Shown: positions 27,563 through 38,150, counted from the stretch's first letter. The stretch: DNA of 64,000 nt from Gallaecimonas pentaromativorans (GCF_003751625.1 NZ_RJUL01000002.1:496001-560000); one strand, 5' to 3'. Made by a program: numbers and translations. The notes: generated from the sequence alone by a model not told the origin.

Positions 27563-28548
27563 GCGTTTTTGATTTAGCCCGCCCCAATATCCGCGAGCTG
27601 GTGCCCTATCAGTCGGCCCGCCGCATCGGTGGCCAAGCCCAGGTGTTTGTTAACGCCAACGAGGCCGGTGGCCTGGTTAATGCCGCCTTTGACGGCGCCA
27701 TCAACCGCTACCCCGGCGCCCAGCCCACCGAATTGGTGGCCGATTACGCCCGTTATTGCGGCTTGAACCCCAGCCAACTGCTGGCTACCCGCGGCGCCGA
27801 CGAAGGCATCGAAGTGCTTATTCGCACCTTTTGTGAGCCGGAGCTCGACGCCATCCTCATCCAGCCTCCCACTTACGGCATGTACGCCATCACCGCCGAA
27901 ACCTGCGCAGTGGCGGTAAAAACCACGGTGTCGTTGCAAGAAGCGGATTTGAGCGACGCCAAGCTGGTATTTGTGTGCCGGCCCAACAACCCCACCGGCG
28001 AGATGATGGCGCCAGATGACCTCAAAGCGCTGCTTGAACGGGCTGCCGGCAGCGCCCTGGTGGTGGTGGACGAGGCCTACATCGAATTTGCCGAGGCGCA
28101 GAGCGTTGCCAACTGGATCAACGACTACCCCAACCTGGTGGTGCTGCGCACCTTCTCCAAGGCCTTTGGCATGGCCGGCTTGCGCTTAGGTATGGTGCTG
28201 GCCAATGAAGAGGTCATTAGCCTCTTGGCCAAAGTGCTGGCCCCCTACCCCATCCCCACGCCGGTGGCGGCCATCGCCCGCCAGGCCATGACCGAAGAAG
28301 GCCTTGGCCTGATGCGCGACAGGGTGCGGGAAGTCAACGCCCTGCGCGCCACCTTGGTAAACAACCTTGAGGCCAAGGGCTATCGCGTCATTCCGTCGTC
28401 GGCCAACTTTATTCTGGTGGACGACGAGGCGCTTTTTGACAAGCTGCTGGCCGGTGGCGTTTTAGCCCGGCGGCTAAGCGGTAAAACCCGCATCTCCATC
28501 GGTTCCACACAAGAAATGGCCAAGGTACAGGAGGCCATCCATGGCTAA
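27559..28548 (+). CDS. hisC: Histidinol-phosphate aminotransferase HisC
   Basis: 329 residues, shorter than E. coli HisC (356). It is a PLP-dependent fold-type I aminotransferase; the Schiff-base Lys is in [15 protein letters not shown], with the substrate-binding Asn and Tyr in RPNNPTGE and DEAYIEF. It converts imidazole-acetol phosphate and glutamate to histidinol phosphate. It overlaps hisB by eight bases. Confidence 0.97.
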   Translation: MSVFDLARPNIRELVPYQSARRIGGQAQVFVNANEAGGLVNAAFDGAINRYPGAQPTELVADYARYCGLNPSQLLATRGADEGIEVLIRTFCEPELDAILIQPPTYGMYAITAETCAVAVKTTVSLQEADLSDAKLVFVCRPNNPTGEMMAPDDLKALLERAAGSALVVVDEAYIEFAEAQSVANWINDYPNLVVLRTFSKAFGMAGLRLGMVLANEEVISLLAKVLAPYPIPTPVAAIARQAMTEEGLGLMRDRVREVNALRATLVNNLEAKGYRVIPSSANFILVDDEALFDKLLAGGVLARRLSGKTRISIGSTQEMAKVQEAIHG

Positions 28549-29608
28549 GCCCATTCTTTTTATCGACCGCGACGGCACCATCATCACCGAGCCCGAAGAC
28601 TTTCAAATCGATAGCTTTGAAAAACTGGCCTTCGAGCCCGGCGTCATTCCCGCGCTCCTCAAACTGCAAAGCGCCGGTTTTGAGCTGGTGATGGTCTCCA
28701 ACCAAGATGGCCTCGGCACCAGCAGTTACCCCAGCGAGACTTTTCAGGGCCCTCACGACCTGATGATGCAAATTCTCGAAAGCCAAGGGGTAAAATTCAG
28801 CGAAGTGCTGATTTGCCCGCACTTTGATGCCGACAACTGCGGCTGCCGCAAACCCAAGCTGGGCCTGGTGCGCCATTACCTCACCGAAGGCCGGGTCGAC
28901 TTTACCAAAAGCGCCGTCATCGGCGACCGCGCCACTGATGTCACCCTGGCCGAAGCCATGGGGGTCAAAGCCTTCCAGTACAACCCCAAGACCCTCGGCT
29001 GGGCGCAAATCGTCAAAGCACTGACCGAGCAGCCGCGCCAGGCGCAAGTAACCCGCACCACCCGCGAAACCAATATCAAGGTGGAAGTGGATCTCGACGG
29101 TGGCCCCAAGGCCAACATCCACACCGGCATCGGCTTTTTTGACCACATGCTCGAGCAAATCGCCGTGCACGGCGGCTTTACCCTGGCCCTTAACTGCGAG
29201 GGTGATTTGCACATCGACGATCACCACAGCATCGAAGACTGCGCTCTGGCCCTTGGCGAAGCGCTGAAAAAGGCCCTTGGCAACAAGCAAGGCATCGGCC
29301 GCTACGGCTTTGTGCTGCCCATGGACGAATGCCGCTGCGAAGCGGTGCTGGACCTTTCCGGCCGCCCTTATTGCAAGGTGGATGTGGACTTTAGCCGCGA
29401 CCAGGTGGGCGAGTTGGCCACCGAGATGGTGCCGCACTTTTTCAGAAGCTTGAGTGACGCCGCCGGCATCACCCTGCACCTGAGCTCAACCGAAGGTAAC
29501 GCCCACCACCAGGTGGAAGGGCTCTTTAAAGCCTTTGCCCGGGCGCTGCGCCAGGCCGTTAGCAAAACCGCCGGCAGCGAGCTACCCAGCTCCAAGGGGG
29601 CCTTGTGA
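28541..29608 (+). CDS. hisB: Bifunctional HisB: histidinol-phosphatase / imidazoleglycerol-phosphate dehydratase
   Basis: 355 residues. The N-terminal HAD phosphatase (about 1-165) starts with FIDRDGTI (Asp9 and Asp11) and has the zinc-binding Cys/His cluster [15 protein letters not shown]. The C-terminal IGPD domain has the paired metal-binding motifs [29 protein letters not shown] and the [16 protein letters not shown] block. The fused form is typical of enterobacteria and relatives. It overlaps hisH by four bases. Confidence 0.98.
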   Translation: MAKPILFIDRDGTIITEPEDFQIDSFEKLAFEPGVIPALLKLQSAGFELVMVSNQDGLGTSSYPSETFQGPHDLMMQILESQGVKFSEVLICPHFDADNCGCRKPKLGLVRHYLTEGRVDFTKSAVIGDRATDVTLAEAMGVKAFQYNPKTLGWAQIVKALTEQPRQAQVTRTTRETNIKVEVDLDGGPKANIHTGIGFFDHMLEQIAVHGGFTLALNCEGDLHIDDHHSIEDCALALGEALKKALGNKQGIGRYGFVLPMDECRCEAVLDLSGRPYCKVDVDFSRDQVGELATEMVPHFFRSLSDAAGITLHLSSTEGNAHHQVEGLFKAFARALRQAVSKTAGSELPSSKGAL

Positions 29609-30192
29609 TCGTTATTCTCGATACCGGATGCGCCAACCTGCGCTCCTTGTTTAACGCCGTCAAACGCCTGGGCAAAGAGCCGGTGGTTACCAAAGACTTG
29701 GCCACCATCAAAAGTGCCCGCCGGGTATTTTTGCCGGGGGTCGGCACCGCCGGCGCCGCCATGAATAACATCGAAGCGCGAGATTTAACCGCCACCTTGC
29801 AAGAGCTCACCCAGCCGGTGATGGGCATTTGCCTGGGTATGCAGCTTCTCACCCGCTATAGCAGCGAGTCCGACGTGCCATGCCTGGGGCTCATTGATAC
29901 CGAAGTGCGGGAACTTAACGCCCCGCGTCTGCCACACATGGGCTGGAACCAGCTTACCGACATCAAACCCAACCCCATCTTTGACGGCATCGACCAGAAC
30001 CACTGGTTCTACTTCGTGCACAGCTTCATCGCCCCGGTGGGGCCCTTTACCCTGGCCCAAAGCCAGCACGGCGAGCTCTTCTCGGCGGTCATCGCCCAGA
30101 ACAACGTTATCGGCGCCCAGTTTCACCCGGAGCGTTCCGGCAAGAGCGGCGCCCTGATGCTGAAAAACTTTTTGGAGAAAGAGCCATGCTGA
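29605..30192 (+). CDS. hisH: Imidazole glycerol phosphate synthase glutaminase subunit HisH
   Basis: 195 residues from a GTG start that overlaps the hisB stop. It is a class I glutamine amidotransferase: nucleophile Cys76 in GICLGMQLL, and the His/Glu pair in [11 protein letters not shown]. It feeds ammonia through HisF. An oxyanion-strand motif PGVGTAG is also visible. It overlaps hisA by seven bases. Confidence 0.97.
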   Translation: MIVILDTGCANLRSLFNAVKRLGKEPVVTKDLATIKSARRVFLPGVGTAGAAMNNIEARDLTATLQELTQPVMGICLGMQLLTRYSSESDVPCLGLIDTEVRELNAPRLPHMGWNQLTDIKPNPIFDGIDQNHWFYFVHSFIAPVGPFTLAQSQHGELFSAVIAQNNVIGAQFHPERSGKSGALMLKNFLEKEPC

Positions 30193-30920
30193 TCCCGGCC
30201 CTGGATATTCTCGACGGCCAGGTGGTGCGCCTCTTTAAGGGCGATTACGGCCAGGTAACCCGCTATGGGGCCGATCCGGCCGAGCGCTTTGCCGCCTACG
30301 CCAAGGCCGGCGCCCAGTATTTCCACCTGGTGGATTTATCCGGCGCCCGCGACGCCGCCGAGCGCCAGTGGAGCGCTTTGCGCGATGTAATTCGAAAGTC
30401 CCCCTTGCCGCTGCAAGTGGGCGGCGGGGTGCGCTGTTTTGAAGACGTACAGCAGCTTCTCGCCCTTGGCGCCAGCCGGGTGGTGGTGGGCAGCCTTGCC
30501 ATCAAAAACCCAAGCCTAGTGGCCGGTTGGCTTGATGCCCTAGGCCCTGAAAAACTGGTGCTGGCCCTTGATGTGCGCTTTGACGGCAGCGACTGGTTCC
30601 CCGCCAGCCACGGCTGGCTGGAAAAGGCGACGCAAAACCTCGACAGCCTCTTGGCCTATTTCATGGACAACGGCGCCAAGCATTTTCTTATTACCGACAT
30701 CGACCGCGACGGCACCCTCACCGGCGCCAACGCTGAGCTGTACGGCGACATCACCCGCCGCTATCCGGGCATTGCCCTGCAAGCCTCCGGCGGGGTGGCC
30801 AGCCTTGATGAGCTGCCCAAGCTTAAAGCCGCCGGCGTGCAAGGAGTTATCCTCGGCAAGAGCCTTTTAGACGGTAAATTCACCCTGGAGGAGGCAAGCG
30901 CATGCTGGCAAAACGCATAA
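30186..30920 (+). CDS. hisA: Phosphoribosylformimino-AICAR-phosphate isomerase HisA
   Basis: 244 residues, a TIM barrel. The catalytic Asp8 is in [13 protein letters not shown], and the second catalytic Asp is in [12 protein letters not shown]. Phosphate-binding Gly motifs are QVGGGVR and ASGGVAS. It catalyses the Amadori rearrangement of ProFAR to PRFAR. It overlaps hisF by 19 bases. Confidence 0.98.
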   Translation: MLIPALDILDGQVVRLFKGDYGQVTRYGADPAERFAAYAKAGAQYFHLVDLSGARDAAERQWSALRDVIRKSPLPLQVGGGVRCFEDVQQLLALGASRVVVGSLAIKNPSLVAGWLDALGPEKLVLALDVRFDGSDWFPASHGWLEKATQNLDSLLAYFMDNGAKHFLITDIDRDGTLTGANAELYGDITRRYPGIALQASGGVASLDELPKLKAAGVQGVILGKSLLDGKFTLEEASACWQNA

Positions 30921-31669
30921 TCCCCTGCCTTGACGTGCGCGATGGCGTGGTCGTGAAAGGCGTGCAATTTAAAAACCACGAAGTGGTGGGCAACATCGTC
31001 GAACTGGCCCAGCGCTACAGCGACACCGGCGCCGACGAACTGGTGTTCTACGACATTACCGCCAGCTCTGATAGCAGAGTGGTAGACAAATCCTGGGTGT
31101 CGGCGGTGGCCGAGGTGCTGGATATTCCCTTTTGTGTGGCCGGCGGTATTCGCAGTGTTGAAGATGCCCGTACCCTGCTGGCCTTTGGCGCCGATAAGAT
31201 TTCGGTCAATAGCCCGGCTCTTGAAAACCCCGATTTTATCAACCAGCTCAGCAAAGAATTTGGCCGTCAGTGCGTGGTGGTGGGTATCGACTCTTATGTG
31301 ACTGAGGGCGGCGAGTTGCAGGTGTGGCAATACACCGGCCGCGAAGACAAGGCCCGTACCTCAGGCCGCGCTACCCTCGACTGGGTGCGGGAAGTAGAAG
31401 AGCGCGGCGCCGGCGAAATTGTGCTGAACATGATGAACCAAGACGGTATGCGTAAAGGCTACGACCTTAAGCAACTGGCCGCGGTGCGCGCCGCCACCCG
31501 GCTGCCGCTCATTGCCTCCGGCGGCGCCGGGCAAATGCACCACTTTAAAGACGCCTTCGAAGCCGGTGCCGACGGGGCCCTGGCCGCTTCGGTGTTCCAC
31601 AAGGGCATCATTGCCATTCCCGATTTGAAAGCCTGGCTGATTGCCGAGGGCCAGGAGGTAAGACCGTGA
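30902..31669 (+). CDS. hisF: Imidazole glycerol phosphate synthase cyclase subunit HisF
   Basis: 255 residues, a TIM barrel paralogous to HisA. Catalytic Asp11 is in [13 protein letters not shown], and the second Asp is in [13 protein letters not shown]. The SGGAGQMHH phosphate site is present. It closes the imidazole ring using ammonia from HisH, giving imidazole glycerol phosphate and AICAR. It overlaps hisI by four bases. Confidence 0.98.
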   Translation: MLAKRIIPCLDVRDGVVVKGVQFKNHEVVGNIVELAQRYSDTGADELVFYDITASSDSRVVDKSWVSAVAEVLDIPFCVAGGIRSVEDARTLLAFGADKISVNSPALENPDFINQLSKEFGRQCVVVGIDSYVTEGGELQVWQYTGREDKARTSGRATLDWVREVEERGAGEIVLNMMNQDGMRKGYDLKQLAAVRAATRLPLIASGGAGQMHHFKDAFEAGADGALAASVFHKGIIAIPDLKAWLIAEGQEVRP

Positions 31670-32277
31670 AAGTGACCTTGGATAACGCTGTTGAGCTCGA
31701 TTTTGCCAAAGGCGATGGCCTGTTGCCGGCACTGGTGCAGGATGTGGCCACCGGGCAAATTCGCATGCAGGGCTATATGAACCTCGCGGCCCTCAAGCAA
31801 ACCCTGGAAGGGGGCCTGGTGACCTTTTACAGCCGCTCCAAGGACCGGCTTTGGGTCAAAGGCGAAAGCTCAGGCAATGTGCTGAAGGTGGCCTCAGTCC
31901 ATACCGATTGCGACAACGACAGCATCCTGGTGCTGGCCCAGCCGGTCGGCCCCACTTGCCACTTGGGCACCGACAGCTGCTTTGGCGGCGCCAAACCCGA
32001 CCTCGCCTTTTTGGCAGAGCTGGAAGCCATTCAGGGCCAGCGCCTTAAAGACGCGCCTGAGTCCTCCTACACCGCCAACCTGGCGGCCAGGGGCATCAAC
32101 AAGGTGGCCCAGAAGGTGGGTGAAGAAGGGGTGGAAGTGGCCCTGGCCGCGGTAGCGGAGAGCGACGAGGCGCTGTTAAACGAAAGCGCCGATCTGCTGT
32201 ACCACCTGCTGCTCACCTTACGAGTGCGGGGCCTTGGCCTTAAAGAGGTGATAGCGGTGCTACAAAGCCGGCACTGA
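31666..32277 (+). CDS. hisI: Bifunctional phosphoribosyl-AMP cyclohydrolase / phosphoribosyl-ATP pyrophosphatase
   Basis: 203 residues from a GTG start. The N-terminal cyclohydrolase (about 1-110) has the zinc-ligand Cys/Asp residues in [12 protein letters not shown] and [11 protein letters not shown]. The C-terminal pyrophosphatase (HisE-like) has [12 protein letters not shown] and the acidic [12 protein letters not shown] motif. It performs steps two and three of the pathway. It is the last his gene; a strong terminator follows. Confidence 0.97.
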   Translation: MKVTLDNAVELDFAKGDGLLPALVQDVATGQIRMQGYMNLAALKQTLEGGLVTFYSRSKDRLWVKGESSGNVLKVASVHTDCDNDSILVLAQPVGPTCHLGTDSCFGGAKPDLAFLAELEAIQGQRLKDAPESSYTANLAARGINKVAQKVGEEGVEVALAAVAESDEALLNESADLLYHLLLTLRVRGLGLKEVIAVLQSRH

Positions 32278-32278
32278 C

Positions 32279-32306
32279 AAAAAACCCCGCCGAGGCGGGG
32301 TTTTTT
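32279..32306. terminator. Bidirectional terminator after hisI
   Basis: AAAAAACCCCGC-CGAG-GCGGGGTTTTTT. It ends the his operon and the convergent phosphoesterase gene. Confidence 0.94.
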
Positions 32307-32312
32307 ATTGGC

Positions 32313-33863
32313 TTATTGCGCCTTGGAAAAATCCAGGGCGTTAGTCAAATCCCCCAGGGCCGGCGAATTGTTGGCCTTCAAGGCCTGGTCGCGCACCATC
32401 AGCCCTTCCAGCACCGGCAGATCCCAGCGTTTGGTGATAAAGCGCAGGATAGAAGTGGTGTCGTAGAACTGGTGGTCAACGAAACCGCGCTTGGCGTAAG
32501 GCGAAACGATAATGGCCGGAATACGGCTACCCGGGCCCCAGCGGTCGCCCTTGGGCGGCGAGACGTGGTCCCAATAACCGCCGTTTTCGTCGTAGGTGAC
32601 CACTACCAGCATGTGCTTCCACTGCGGGCTTTGCTGCAACTGGTGGATGATGTCGGCGATATGGCGGTCACCGTCTTCCACGTTGGCGTAGCCGGAATGC
32701 TGGTTAAGGTTGCCCTGGGGCTTATAAAAACTCACCGCTGGCAACTTGCCGGCCTTGATGGCGGCCAGGAAGTCCTTCTCGTCTTTGAGGTGTTCCTTAC
32801 GCGCTTCGGTGCCGGGCGCCAAGTCTTTGAAGTAGTTGAAGGGCTGGTGGTGAGCCTGGAAGTTAGGCTCGGGGAAGTGGTAGATGGCATCGCGGTCGGT
32901 GCTGGCTTTGTCCCAGGCGCCGGAATACCAGGCCCAGCTCACCTGCTTGCTATCGAGCATGTCACCGATGTGCTTTTGGGTCTGCGGCGGCAGGGTGTGG
33001 GGATCGCTTGGGTCAGCAAAGCGCGGGTCGCCACCGGCGGCCGGGGCCACGCCACTTGGCTGGTAAGCCGGCTGCATGGTGTTCACCGCGAAGTAATCCG
33101 GGGTCAGGGCGCCGTCGTTTACGAACTTTGGCGGGCCCTGCATGGCGCTCTCTGGGCTGTTGGCGGCAATTTTCAGGGTAACGCCGTCGTCTTCCACCAC
33201 CGCAATTTTATCCTTGGCCGGGCTGTGGTTGGCGTTGGGATAATAAGGCGAGCAGGCACAGATCAGGCGAATGTGGTTAAAGAAGGAACCACCAAAACCG
33301 CCCATAAAGAAGTTATCGGCCAGGGTGTAGTCTTTGGCGATTTGCCACAGCGGCAGTTGCGAGCCGTCGTAATAGCCCATCACCAGGGCGCCAGCGTCGG
33401 AGTAGGCCACGAATTTGTCATTACGGCCGTGGTCGATTTGCATCTGGTTTTGATAGAAGCGGTGTACCAAGTCGCGGGTACGCACGTTCACGCCCAGGTC
33501 AAAGCCGCCTTTGTCGTTGATCTGAAAAGGCACGTTAGGCAGGCGTTCGGTCATTTCTTCGGTAATAACCGGGGTCACGCCGGGGCCGGTCAGGCCGCCC
33601 CAAGCCGGAGGCAGGAAGGTCAGCGGCCTTTTGCCGGTGCGGTCTAGCTGTTTATAGCCTTCCTGTTTCAAGGCATTGGCAATGCCGTTGGCACCAGGGA
33701 AAAGGCCATAGAGGTTATCAAAACTGCGGTTTTCGCCGAAAATAACCACCACGTTATCAATCTTGGCCATATCGGCGGCCGTTACTTCCTGTTTTTTCTC
33801 GGGGCTGCCACAGCCTGCCAGCGCCAGGGCACCGGCCACCAGACCAAACATCAGGGGCTTCAT
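32313..33863 (-). CDS. Secreted phosphoesterase lipoprotein (phospholipase C / acid phosphatase family)
   Basis: 516 residues from the ATG at 33863, which follows an ACAGGA site. A lipoprotein signal with lipobox ALAGC puts the lipidated Cys at residue 18. The mature part is a PF04185-type phosphoesterase: GENRSFDNLYGLFPG near residue 50 carries metal/nucleophile residues, DNFFMGGFGGSFFNH and the late TYDENGGYWDHVSPP complete the active site. Relatives hydrolyse phosphatidylcholine or phosphomonoesters. It is presumably anchored to an envelope membrane. It diverges from a cytochrome peroxidase gene. Confidence 0.9.
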   Translation of the reverse strand: MKPLMFGLVAGALALAGCGSPEKKQEVTAADMAKIDNVVVIFGENRSFDNLYGLFPGANGIANALKQEGYKQLDRTGKRPLTFLPPAWGGLTGPGVTPVITEEMTERLPNVPFQINDKGGFDLGVNVRTRDLVHRFYQNQMQIDHGRNDKFVAYSDAGALVMGYYDGSQLPLWQIAKDYTLADNFFMGGFGGSFFNHIRLICACSPYYPNANHSPAKDKIAVVEDDGVTLKIAANSPESAMQGPPKFVNDGALTPDYFAVNTMQPAYQPSGVAPAAGGDPRFADPSDPHTLPPQTQKHIGDMLDSKQVSWAWYSGAWDKASTDRDAIYHFPEPNFQAHHQPFNYFKDLAPGTEARKEHLKDEKDFLAAIKAGKLPAVSFYKPQGNLNQHSGYANVEDGDRHIADIIHQLQQSPQWKHMLVVVTYDENGGYWDHVSPPKGDRWGPGSRIPAIIVSPYAKRGFVDHQFYDTTSILRFITKRWDLPVLEGLMVRDQALKANNSPALGDLTNALDFSKAQ

Positions 33864-34000
33864 TACTGTCATCCTGTTGAACGCACAAAGTGCTATTGTG
33901 CCGCAAAACCGACGAAGCGGTCGCCTGCTGCGGCGTCTTAGGGTTGATGTAATACGACAAACTGCAAGAATAACCGCCGGATGTGAAAGAGGTATGATGA

Positions 34001-35200
34001 ATGCGCTGGGGATGGTTACTGGTTTTGGTCTGTACCGCGGCAGTGGCCGAGCCCAGTTTACAAGCATTGCAGCGCCAGGCCATTGCCGAGCGCAAGGCCC
34101 AAGTGCTGGCCATGCAGGCTCTGGGAGAAAAGCTGTTTTTTGACCCCAGCCTCTCGGGCTCCAAGGCCATCAGTTGCAGTAGCTGCCATCAACCGGCCCT
34201 GGCGTTTAGCTCCCCTGTCGCCCTGATGCCGGGCGGCGCCACCTTGCAGCGCCTTGGCAACCGCGCCGTACCCAGCCTTGGCTACACCCAGAATATCCCC
34301 GCCTTTACCGAACATTTTTTTGAAAACGACGGCAACGACAGCATTGATAACGGTGCCACCGGCGGCCTCACTTGGGATGGCCGGGTTGACCGCGCCAAAG
34401 ATCAGGTATTGATCCCGCTCTTTGCCGACAACGAAATGGCCGCCGGCAACAATCAAAGCCTGGCCGCCGCCATCAAGGCCGCTCCCTACTGGCCAACCTT
34501 TAAGGCGCTGTTTGAACCGGCCCGGCTGGCCAACGATGAAGATATCGTGCGCCGCGCCACCGACAGCCTGGCCGCCTACCTGCACAGCCCGCTGTTCTAC
34601 CCCTACAGCAGTAAGTTTGACGCCGTAGAAGCCGGCAAAGCCCAGTTCAGCGCCGAGGAAAAACGCGGCTTTGCCCTCTTTAATGCCCCCGACAAAGGCA
34701 ACTGCGCCAGCTGCCATTTCTCCAGCCGCGACGCCTCCGGCTCGCCGCCAAAATTCAGCGACTACGGCATGATTGCCCTGGGCCTGCCCCGCAATAACGC
34801 CATTAGCGAAAACCAAAACCCGGCCTTTTATGACATGGGCCTTTGCGGCCCCTACCGCCAGGATTTGGCCGACAAGCCCCAGTACTGCGGCCTGTTCAGG
34901 ACTCCGAGTCTTCGTAACGTGGCGCTACGCAAACACTTTTTCCATAACGGGGTGATAACCACCCTGCACGACGCCATCGAATTCTACGCCACCCGCGACA
35001 CCAACCCGGGCCGCTGGTACCCCAAAGGGCCAGGCGGCCACGTGCAAAAATTCAACGACCTACCGAAAAAGTACTGGGGCAACATCAACATGGACCCGCC
35101 CTTTGGCGGCAAACCCGGCGACCAACCGGCCCTTACCGAGCAGGACATTCAGGACATCGAGGCCTTCCTTGGCACCCTGACCGACGGCTATCAGCCGTAA
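34001..35200 (+). CDS. Di-haem cytochrome c peroxidase (MauG/CcpA family)
   Basis: 399 residues. A signal peptide ends near residue 16 (CTAAVA). Two CXXCH haem sites are visible: CSSCH at 59-63 and CASCH at 235-239. The DPSLSGSKAISCSSCHQP and FRTPSLRNVALRKHFFHNG blocks are typical of the family. It reduces hydrogen peroxide in the periplasm, or oxidises another substrate if it is MauG-like. The ATG at 34001 follows AGAGGT. Its 3' end overlaps the convergent hydrolase gene by ten bases. Confidence 0.92.
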   Translation: MRWGWLLVLVCTAAVAEPSLQALQRQAIAERKAQVLAMQALGEKLFFDPSLSGSKAISCSSCHQPALAFSSPVALMPGGATLQRLGNRAVPSLGYTQNIPAFTEHFFENDGNDSIDNGATGGLTWDGRVDRAKDQVLIPLFADNEMAAGNNQSLAAAIKAAPYWPTFKALFEPARLANDEDIVRRATDSLAAYLHSPLFYPYSSKFDAVEAGKAQFSAEEKRGFALFNAPDKGNCASCHFSSRDASGSPPKFSDYGMIALGLPRNNAISENQNPAFYDMGLCGPYRQDLADKPQYCGLFRTPSLRNVALRKHFFHNGVITTLHDAIEFYATRDTNPGRWYPKGPGGHVQKFNDLPKKYWGNINMDPPFGGKPGDQPALTEQDIQDIEAFLGTLTDGYQP

Positions 35201-35886
35201 CGTCTTAAAAAATCAGCCATTACCGGCAATACCTTGTCTGGCGCCTGGATCGGGCCCATGTGCCCGGCATCCACTTCCACCAATTCCGCCTGCGGCAGGC
35301 GCCGGGCCAGCTCAAAGGCTACGGCGCGGCTCGACGCCGGGCTGTGTTTGCCCACCATCAGCAGCATTGGCGCCGTGATGTTAGAAGGGTCCGACTGCTC
35401 GCCGATCAGCGCCTCAAAGTCTTTCATGACCTTGGGCGCCTGGCTGGCCAGTTTTTGCTGGCTGCGGGCCGGCAGGGATTCAAAGGCGCCCTCCCCGCTC
35501 CAGTAATTGACGAAGGTGCGGGCGGCGGTGGCGGCGTCAACACCGGCCATGCGCCGGGCCAGGGTCTCGGCCTCCTGGCGCTCCGTGCTCTCTTCCGGTA
35601 GCAACCAAAAAGCTACCGGCTCATAGAGACAAAGCAGCCTTGCTTGTTGCGAATGCAACGAAGCTAAATGTAAAGATGCGGCAGCACCATAAGAATGACC
35701 AATCAGGGTCATCGCCGTATTCAGGGGGATCCGCGCCGCTTCCACCGCGAAGGAAAAAGGCCCCGGCGGTGCGGGCGGGGCCTCGCCATAGCCGTAGAAA
35801 TCATGCAAAACCCCATCAAAATCATTATGTAAAGCTCGCCACTGCCGTGAGTCGCTCATGGAGCTGTGCAGGTAAATTCGGCCCAT
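35191..35886 (-). CDS. Alpha/beta-fold hydrolase
   Basis: 231 residues without a signal peptide. The nucleophile elbow is GHSYGA with Ser65. A late catalytic His is in EVDAGHMGPIQAPD. The N-terminal HSSMSDSRQW replaces the usual HG oxyanion motif, so the activity is uncertain. Substrate unknown. It is convergent with the peroxidase and diverges from phoP. Confidence 0.85.
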   Translation of the reverse strand: MGRIYLHSSMSDSRQWRALHNDFDGVLHDFYGYGEAPPAPPGPFSFAVEAARIPLNTAMTLIGHSYGAAASLHLASLHSQQARLLCLYEPVAFWLLPEESTERQEAETLARRMAGVDAATAARTFVNYWSGEGAFESLPARSQQKLASQAPKVMKDFEALIGEQSDPSNITAPMLLMVGKHSPASSRAVAFELARRLPQAELVEVDAGHMGPIQAPDKVLPVMADFLRRYG

Positions 35887-35936
35887 TATCTACTCCTTGT
35901 CTCGTAACCCACTAGGCAGCCAAGCTGAATGCCGGC

Positions 35937-35972
35937 TGTCTTCGTTCAGGTTTCTCGATTGTGTTCGTTCAG
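35937..35972 (+). repeat. 13-bp direct repeat upstream of phoP
   Basis: TGTCTTCGTTCAG (35937-35949) and TGTGTTCGTTCAG (35960-35972) differ at one base and are spaced 23 bp start to start, about two helical turns. Such spacing on one DNA face suits an operator for a dimeric response regulator. The copies lie 47-82 bp before the phoP start codon. PhoP autoregulation is the natural guess. Confidence 0.5.
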
Positions 35973-36018
35973 CTTCGTATCTAACCTGTTTCCAACACTA
36001 CATGAGGGAGAGATACCC

Positions 36019-36696
36019 ATGAAAGTTTTGGTTGTTGAGGATGATAACCTGCTGCGCCACCACCTGAAGGTGCAGTTGTCTGAGCGCGGTTTTGGCGTAC
36101 ACGCCGCCCCCAATGGTGAAGAAGCCCGTTTTTTTGCCGAAGAATACGAACTGGATGTGGCCATTATCGACCTGGGCCTGCCCGGCATGGACGGCATTAC
36201 CCTTATTCGCACCTTCCGTGAAGAAGGCAAAACCTTCCCCATTATCATCCTGACCGCCCGTGGCAACTGGCAGGACAAAGTGGAAGGCCTGGATGCCGGC
36301 GCCGACGACTACCTGGTCAAACCCTTCCAGATGGAAGAGCTGATTGCCCGCCTGCAGGCGCTGTCCCGGCGCGCCGCCGGCTTTGCCAGCCCCACCATCG
36401 AAGCCGAGCCCTTCAAGCTGGATCTCGCCAAAAAGCAGGCGTTCCGTGCCGAAGAGCCGCTGACCCTGACCGCTTATGAGTACAAGCTACTGGAATTTTT
36501 GATGCGCCATCACCAGGAAGTAGTGAGCAAGCAGCGCCTGGTTGAGCAGCTTTATGACGACCACATCGAGCGCGACTCCAACGTGGTAGAAGTGCTGATT
36601 GGTCGGCTGCGTAAGAAGCTGGACCCGGACAACGCTCTCTCGCCCATCGAAACCATTCGTGGCCAGGGCTATATGTTCCGCCTCCCCTGCCAGTAA
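36019..36696 (+). CDS. phoP: Response regulator PhoP
   Basis: 225 residues. The receiver domain has the acidic pair EDD (7-9), phospho-acceptor Asp51 in IIDLGLPG and Lys in YLVKPFQ. The OmpR-type winged helix is C-terminal (LTAYEYKLLEFLM ... GRLRKKLDP ... TIRGQGYMF). Resemblance to E. coli PhoP is strong (VLVVEDDNLLRHHLKVQL). The start at 36019 follows GGGAGAG; the open frame extends 30 codons upstream, where the 13-bp repeats lie. It is co-oriented with phoQ 77 bases on. Confidence 0.94.
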   Translation: MKVLVVEDDNLLRHHLKVQLSERGFGVHAAPNGEEARFFAEEYELDVAIIDLGLPGMDGITLIRTFREEGKTFPIIILTARGNWQDKVEGLDAGADDYLVKPFQMEELIARLQALSRRAAGFASPTIEAEPFKLDLAKKQAFRAEEPLTLTAYEYKLLEFLMRHHQEVVSKQRLVEQLYDDHIERDSNVVEVLIGRLRKKLDPDNALSPIETIRGQGYMFRLPCQ

Positions 36697-36773
36697 AAAC
36701 GGTACACTAGGCCGTGGCCCAGTGAGGGGCCACGGCCTGGCACATCACCTAACCGTCGAGGGGTACCCGCCGA

Positions 36774-38150
36774 GTGCGACCGCTTTCCCTGAAAGGCCGC
36801 GTTATTCTGGCCACCACCGTTTCCATGGTGGTCTTTCTGGCGTTTGTTTCAGTGGCGATCATCAAGTCCTACCAAAGTGCCACCAAAAGCACCATTGAGC
36901 GAAATCTGGGCTCGGACGCCAACGAACTGATCTCTTTGCTGGAAGACACCCAAGGCACCGGCTGGCTCCCCAACGAGTTGGTCAACCCCAGCTATAACCA
37001 GCCGCTGTCCAACAACATTGGCCTGATCTTCGACCAGGAAGGCAAGCTCATCTGGCGCTCGCTTTCAAGCTACCGCTATGAGTTCAAGTTCCACCCGGTG
37101 TTCTACAACCTCAACCGCCGCTTCTATCACGAGAAGATAGAAGGCGACGGCTTCTTCGTGTACGAGCTGTCGGTAAAATTGGCCCTTGGGGACACCATCA
37201 AGGACTACACCCTGATGACCATGTACCAGGACAAGGACTACCAGCGCGACGCCTCCCAGTTCTCCACCATCGTGCTGCTGTGGATGACCGGCGGCCTGTT
37301 CTTGATGCTGCTGGTGATCACCTGGACGCTGCGCTGGGGCTTTAAGCCGCTGCGTTTCCTGGCAGGGGAATTGTCGGAGATGAAAAGCGGTGACAGAGGC
37401 CAGCTCTCTCATCACTACCCCACCGAGATTGCCCGTATTACCCGGCCACTGAACGCCCTTTTGCACCGGGAGCGCGAGTCTCGCGAGCGGCTCAAGAACA
37501 CCATGGGCGACCTCGCCCACAGCCTGAAAACGCCACTGGCCGCCATTCAGGCCTCGGCCCAGAGCCTGGAAGTGCTGCCCGATGTGCCCAAGGATCCCCT
37601 GGCCGACATCATCGAGCAGGCCCAGCGTATGAACACCACCATCACCTATCAGCTCAAAAGAGCGGTGGTGGGCCGCCAGGGTATTGCCCAAAGCCGCATC
37701 GACCCCAAACCCATGGCCGAGAAACTGTGCCGGGCCTTGACCAAGGTCTACGCCGCCAAGGACGTGGAAATGGAGCTGGAAGTAGAAGAAGGCTGCTACT
37801 TCGACGGCGACGAAGGGGATTTGATGGAAGTGCTGGGTAACCTTTTGGAAAACGCCTTCAGGCTTTGCGTGTGCCAGGTGCATGTGAAGCTCGCTTTTGA
37901 AGGGGACAAAAAGCAGCGCCAGCACCTGCTGCTGGAAGTGGACGACGACGGCCCCGGCGTGCCGGAAGACAAGCGGGAAAGCATCCTCCAGCGCGGGGTG
38001 CGGGCCGATTCGCGCAACCCCGGCCAAGGCATTGGCCTGGCGGTGGTGGCGGATATCGTCGCCTCCTACCATGGCTACCTCACGGTCGGCCGGGCCGAGG
38101 GCCTGGGTGGCGCCCGTTTTGCCATCAGCCTGCCACTGGGTAACTACTAA
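36774..38150 (+). CDS. phoQ: Sensor histidine kinase PhoQ
   Basis: 458 residues from a GTG start (RPLSLKGRVILATT, like the E. coli N-terminus). Two membrane segments (about 10-30 and 165-187) flank a periplasmic sensor domain of roughly 135 residues. A HAMP domain, the phospho-His in DLAHSLKTPLAAIQ, the N box EVLGNLLENAFRLC and G boxes DDDGPGVPE and GQGIGLAVVADI follow. The dense acidic cluster by which enterobacterial PhoQ senses Mg2+ is not evident in this sensor domain, so the stimulus may differ. Confidence 0.9.
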   Translation: MRPLSLKGRVILATTVSMVVFLAFVSVAIIKSYQSATKSTIERNLGSDANELISLLEDTQGTGWLPNELVNPSYNQPLSNNIGLIFDQEGKLIWRSLSSYRYEFKFHPVFYNLNRRFYHEKIEGDGFFVYELSVKLALGDTIKDYTLMTMYQDKDYQRDASQFSTIVLLWMTGGLFLMLLVITWTLRWGFKPLRFLAGELSEMKSGDRGQLSHHYPTEIARITRPLNALLHRERESRERLKNTMGDLAHSLKTPLAAIQASAQSLEVLPDVPKDPLADIIEQAQRMNTTITYQLKRAVVGRQGIAQSRIDPKPMAEKLCRALTKVYAAKDVEMELEVEEGCYFDGDEGDLMEVLGNLLENAFRLCVCQVHVKLAFEGDKKQRQHLLLEVDDDGPGVPEDKRESILQRGVRADSRNPGQGIGLAVVADIVASYHGYLTVGRAEGLGGARFAISLPLGNY

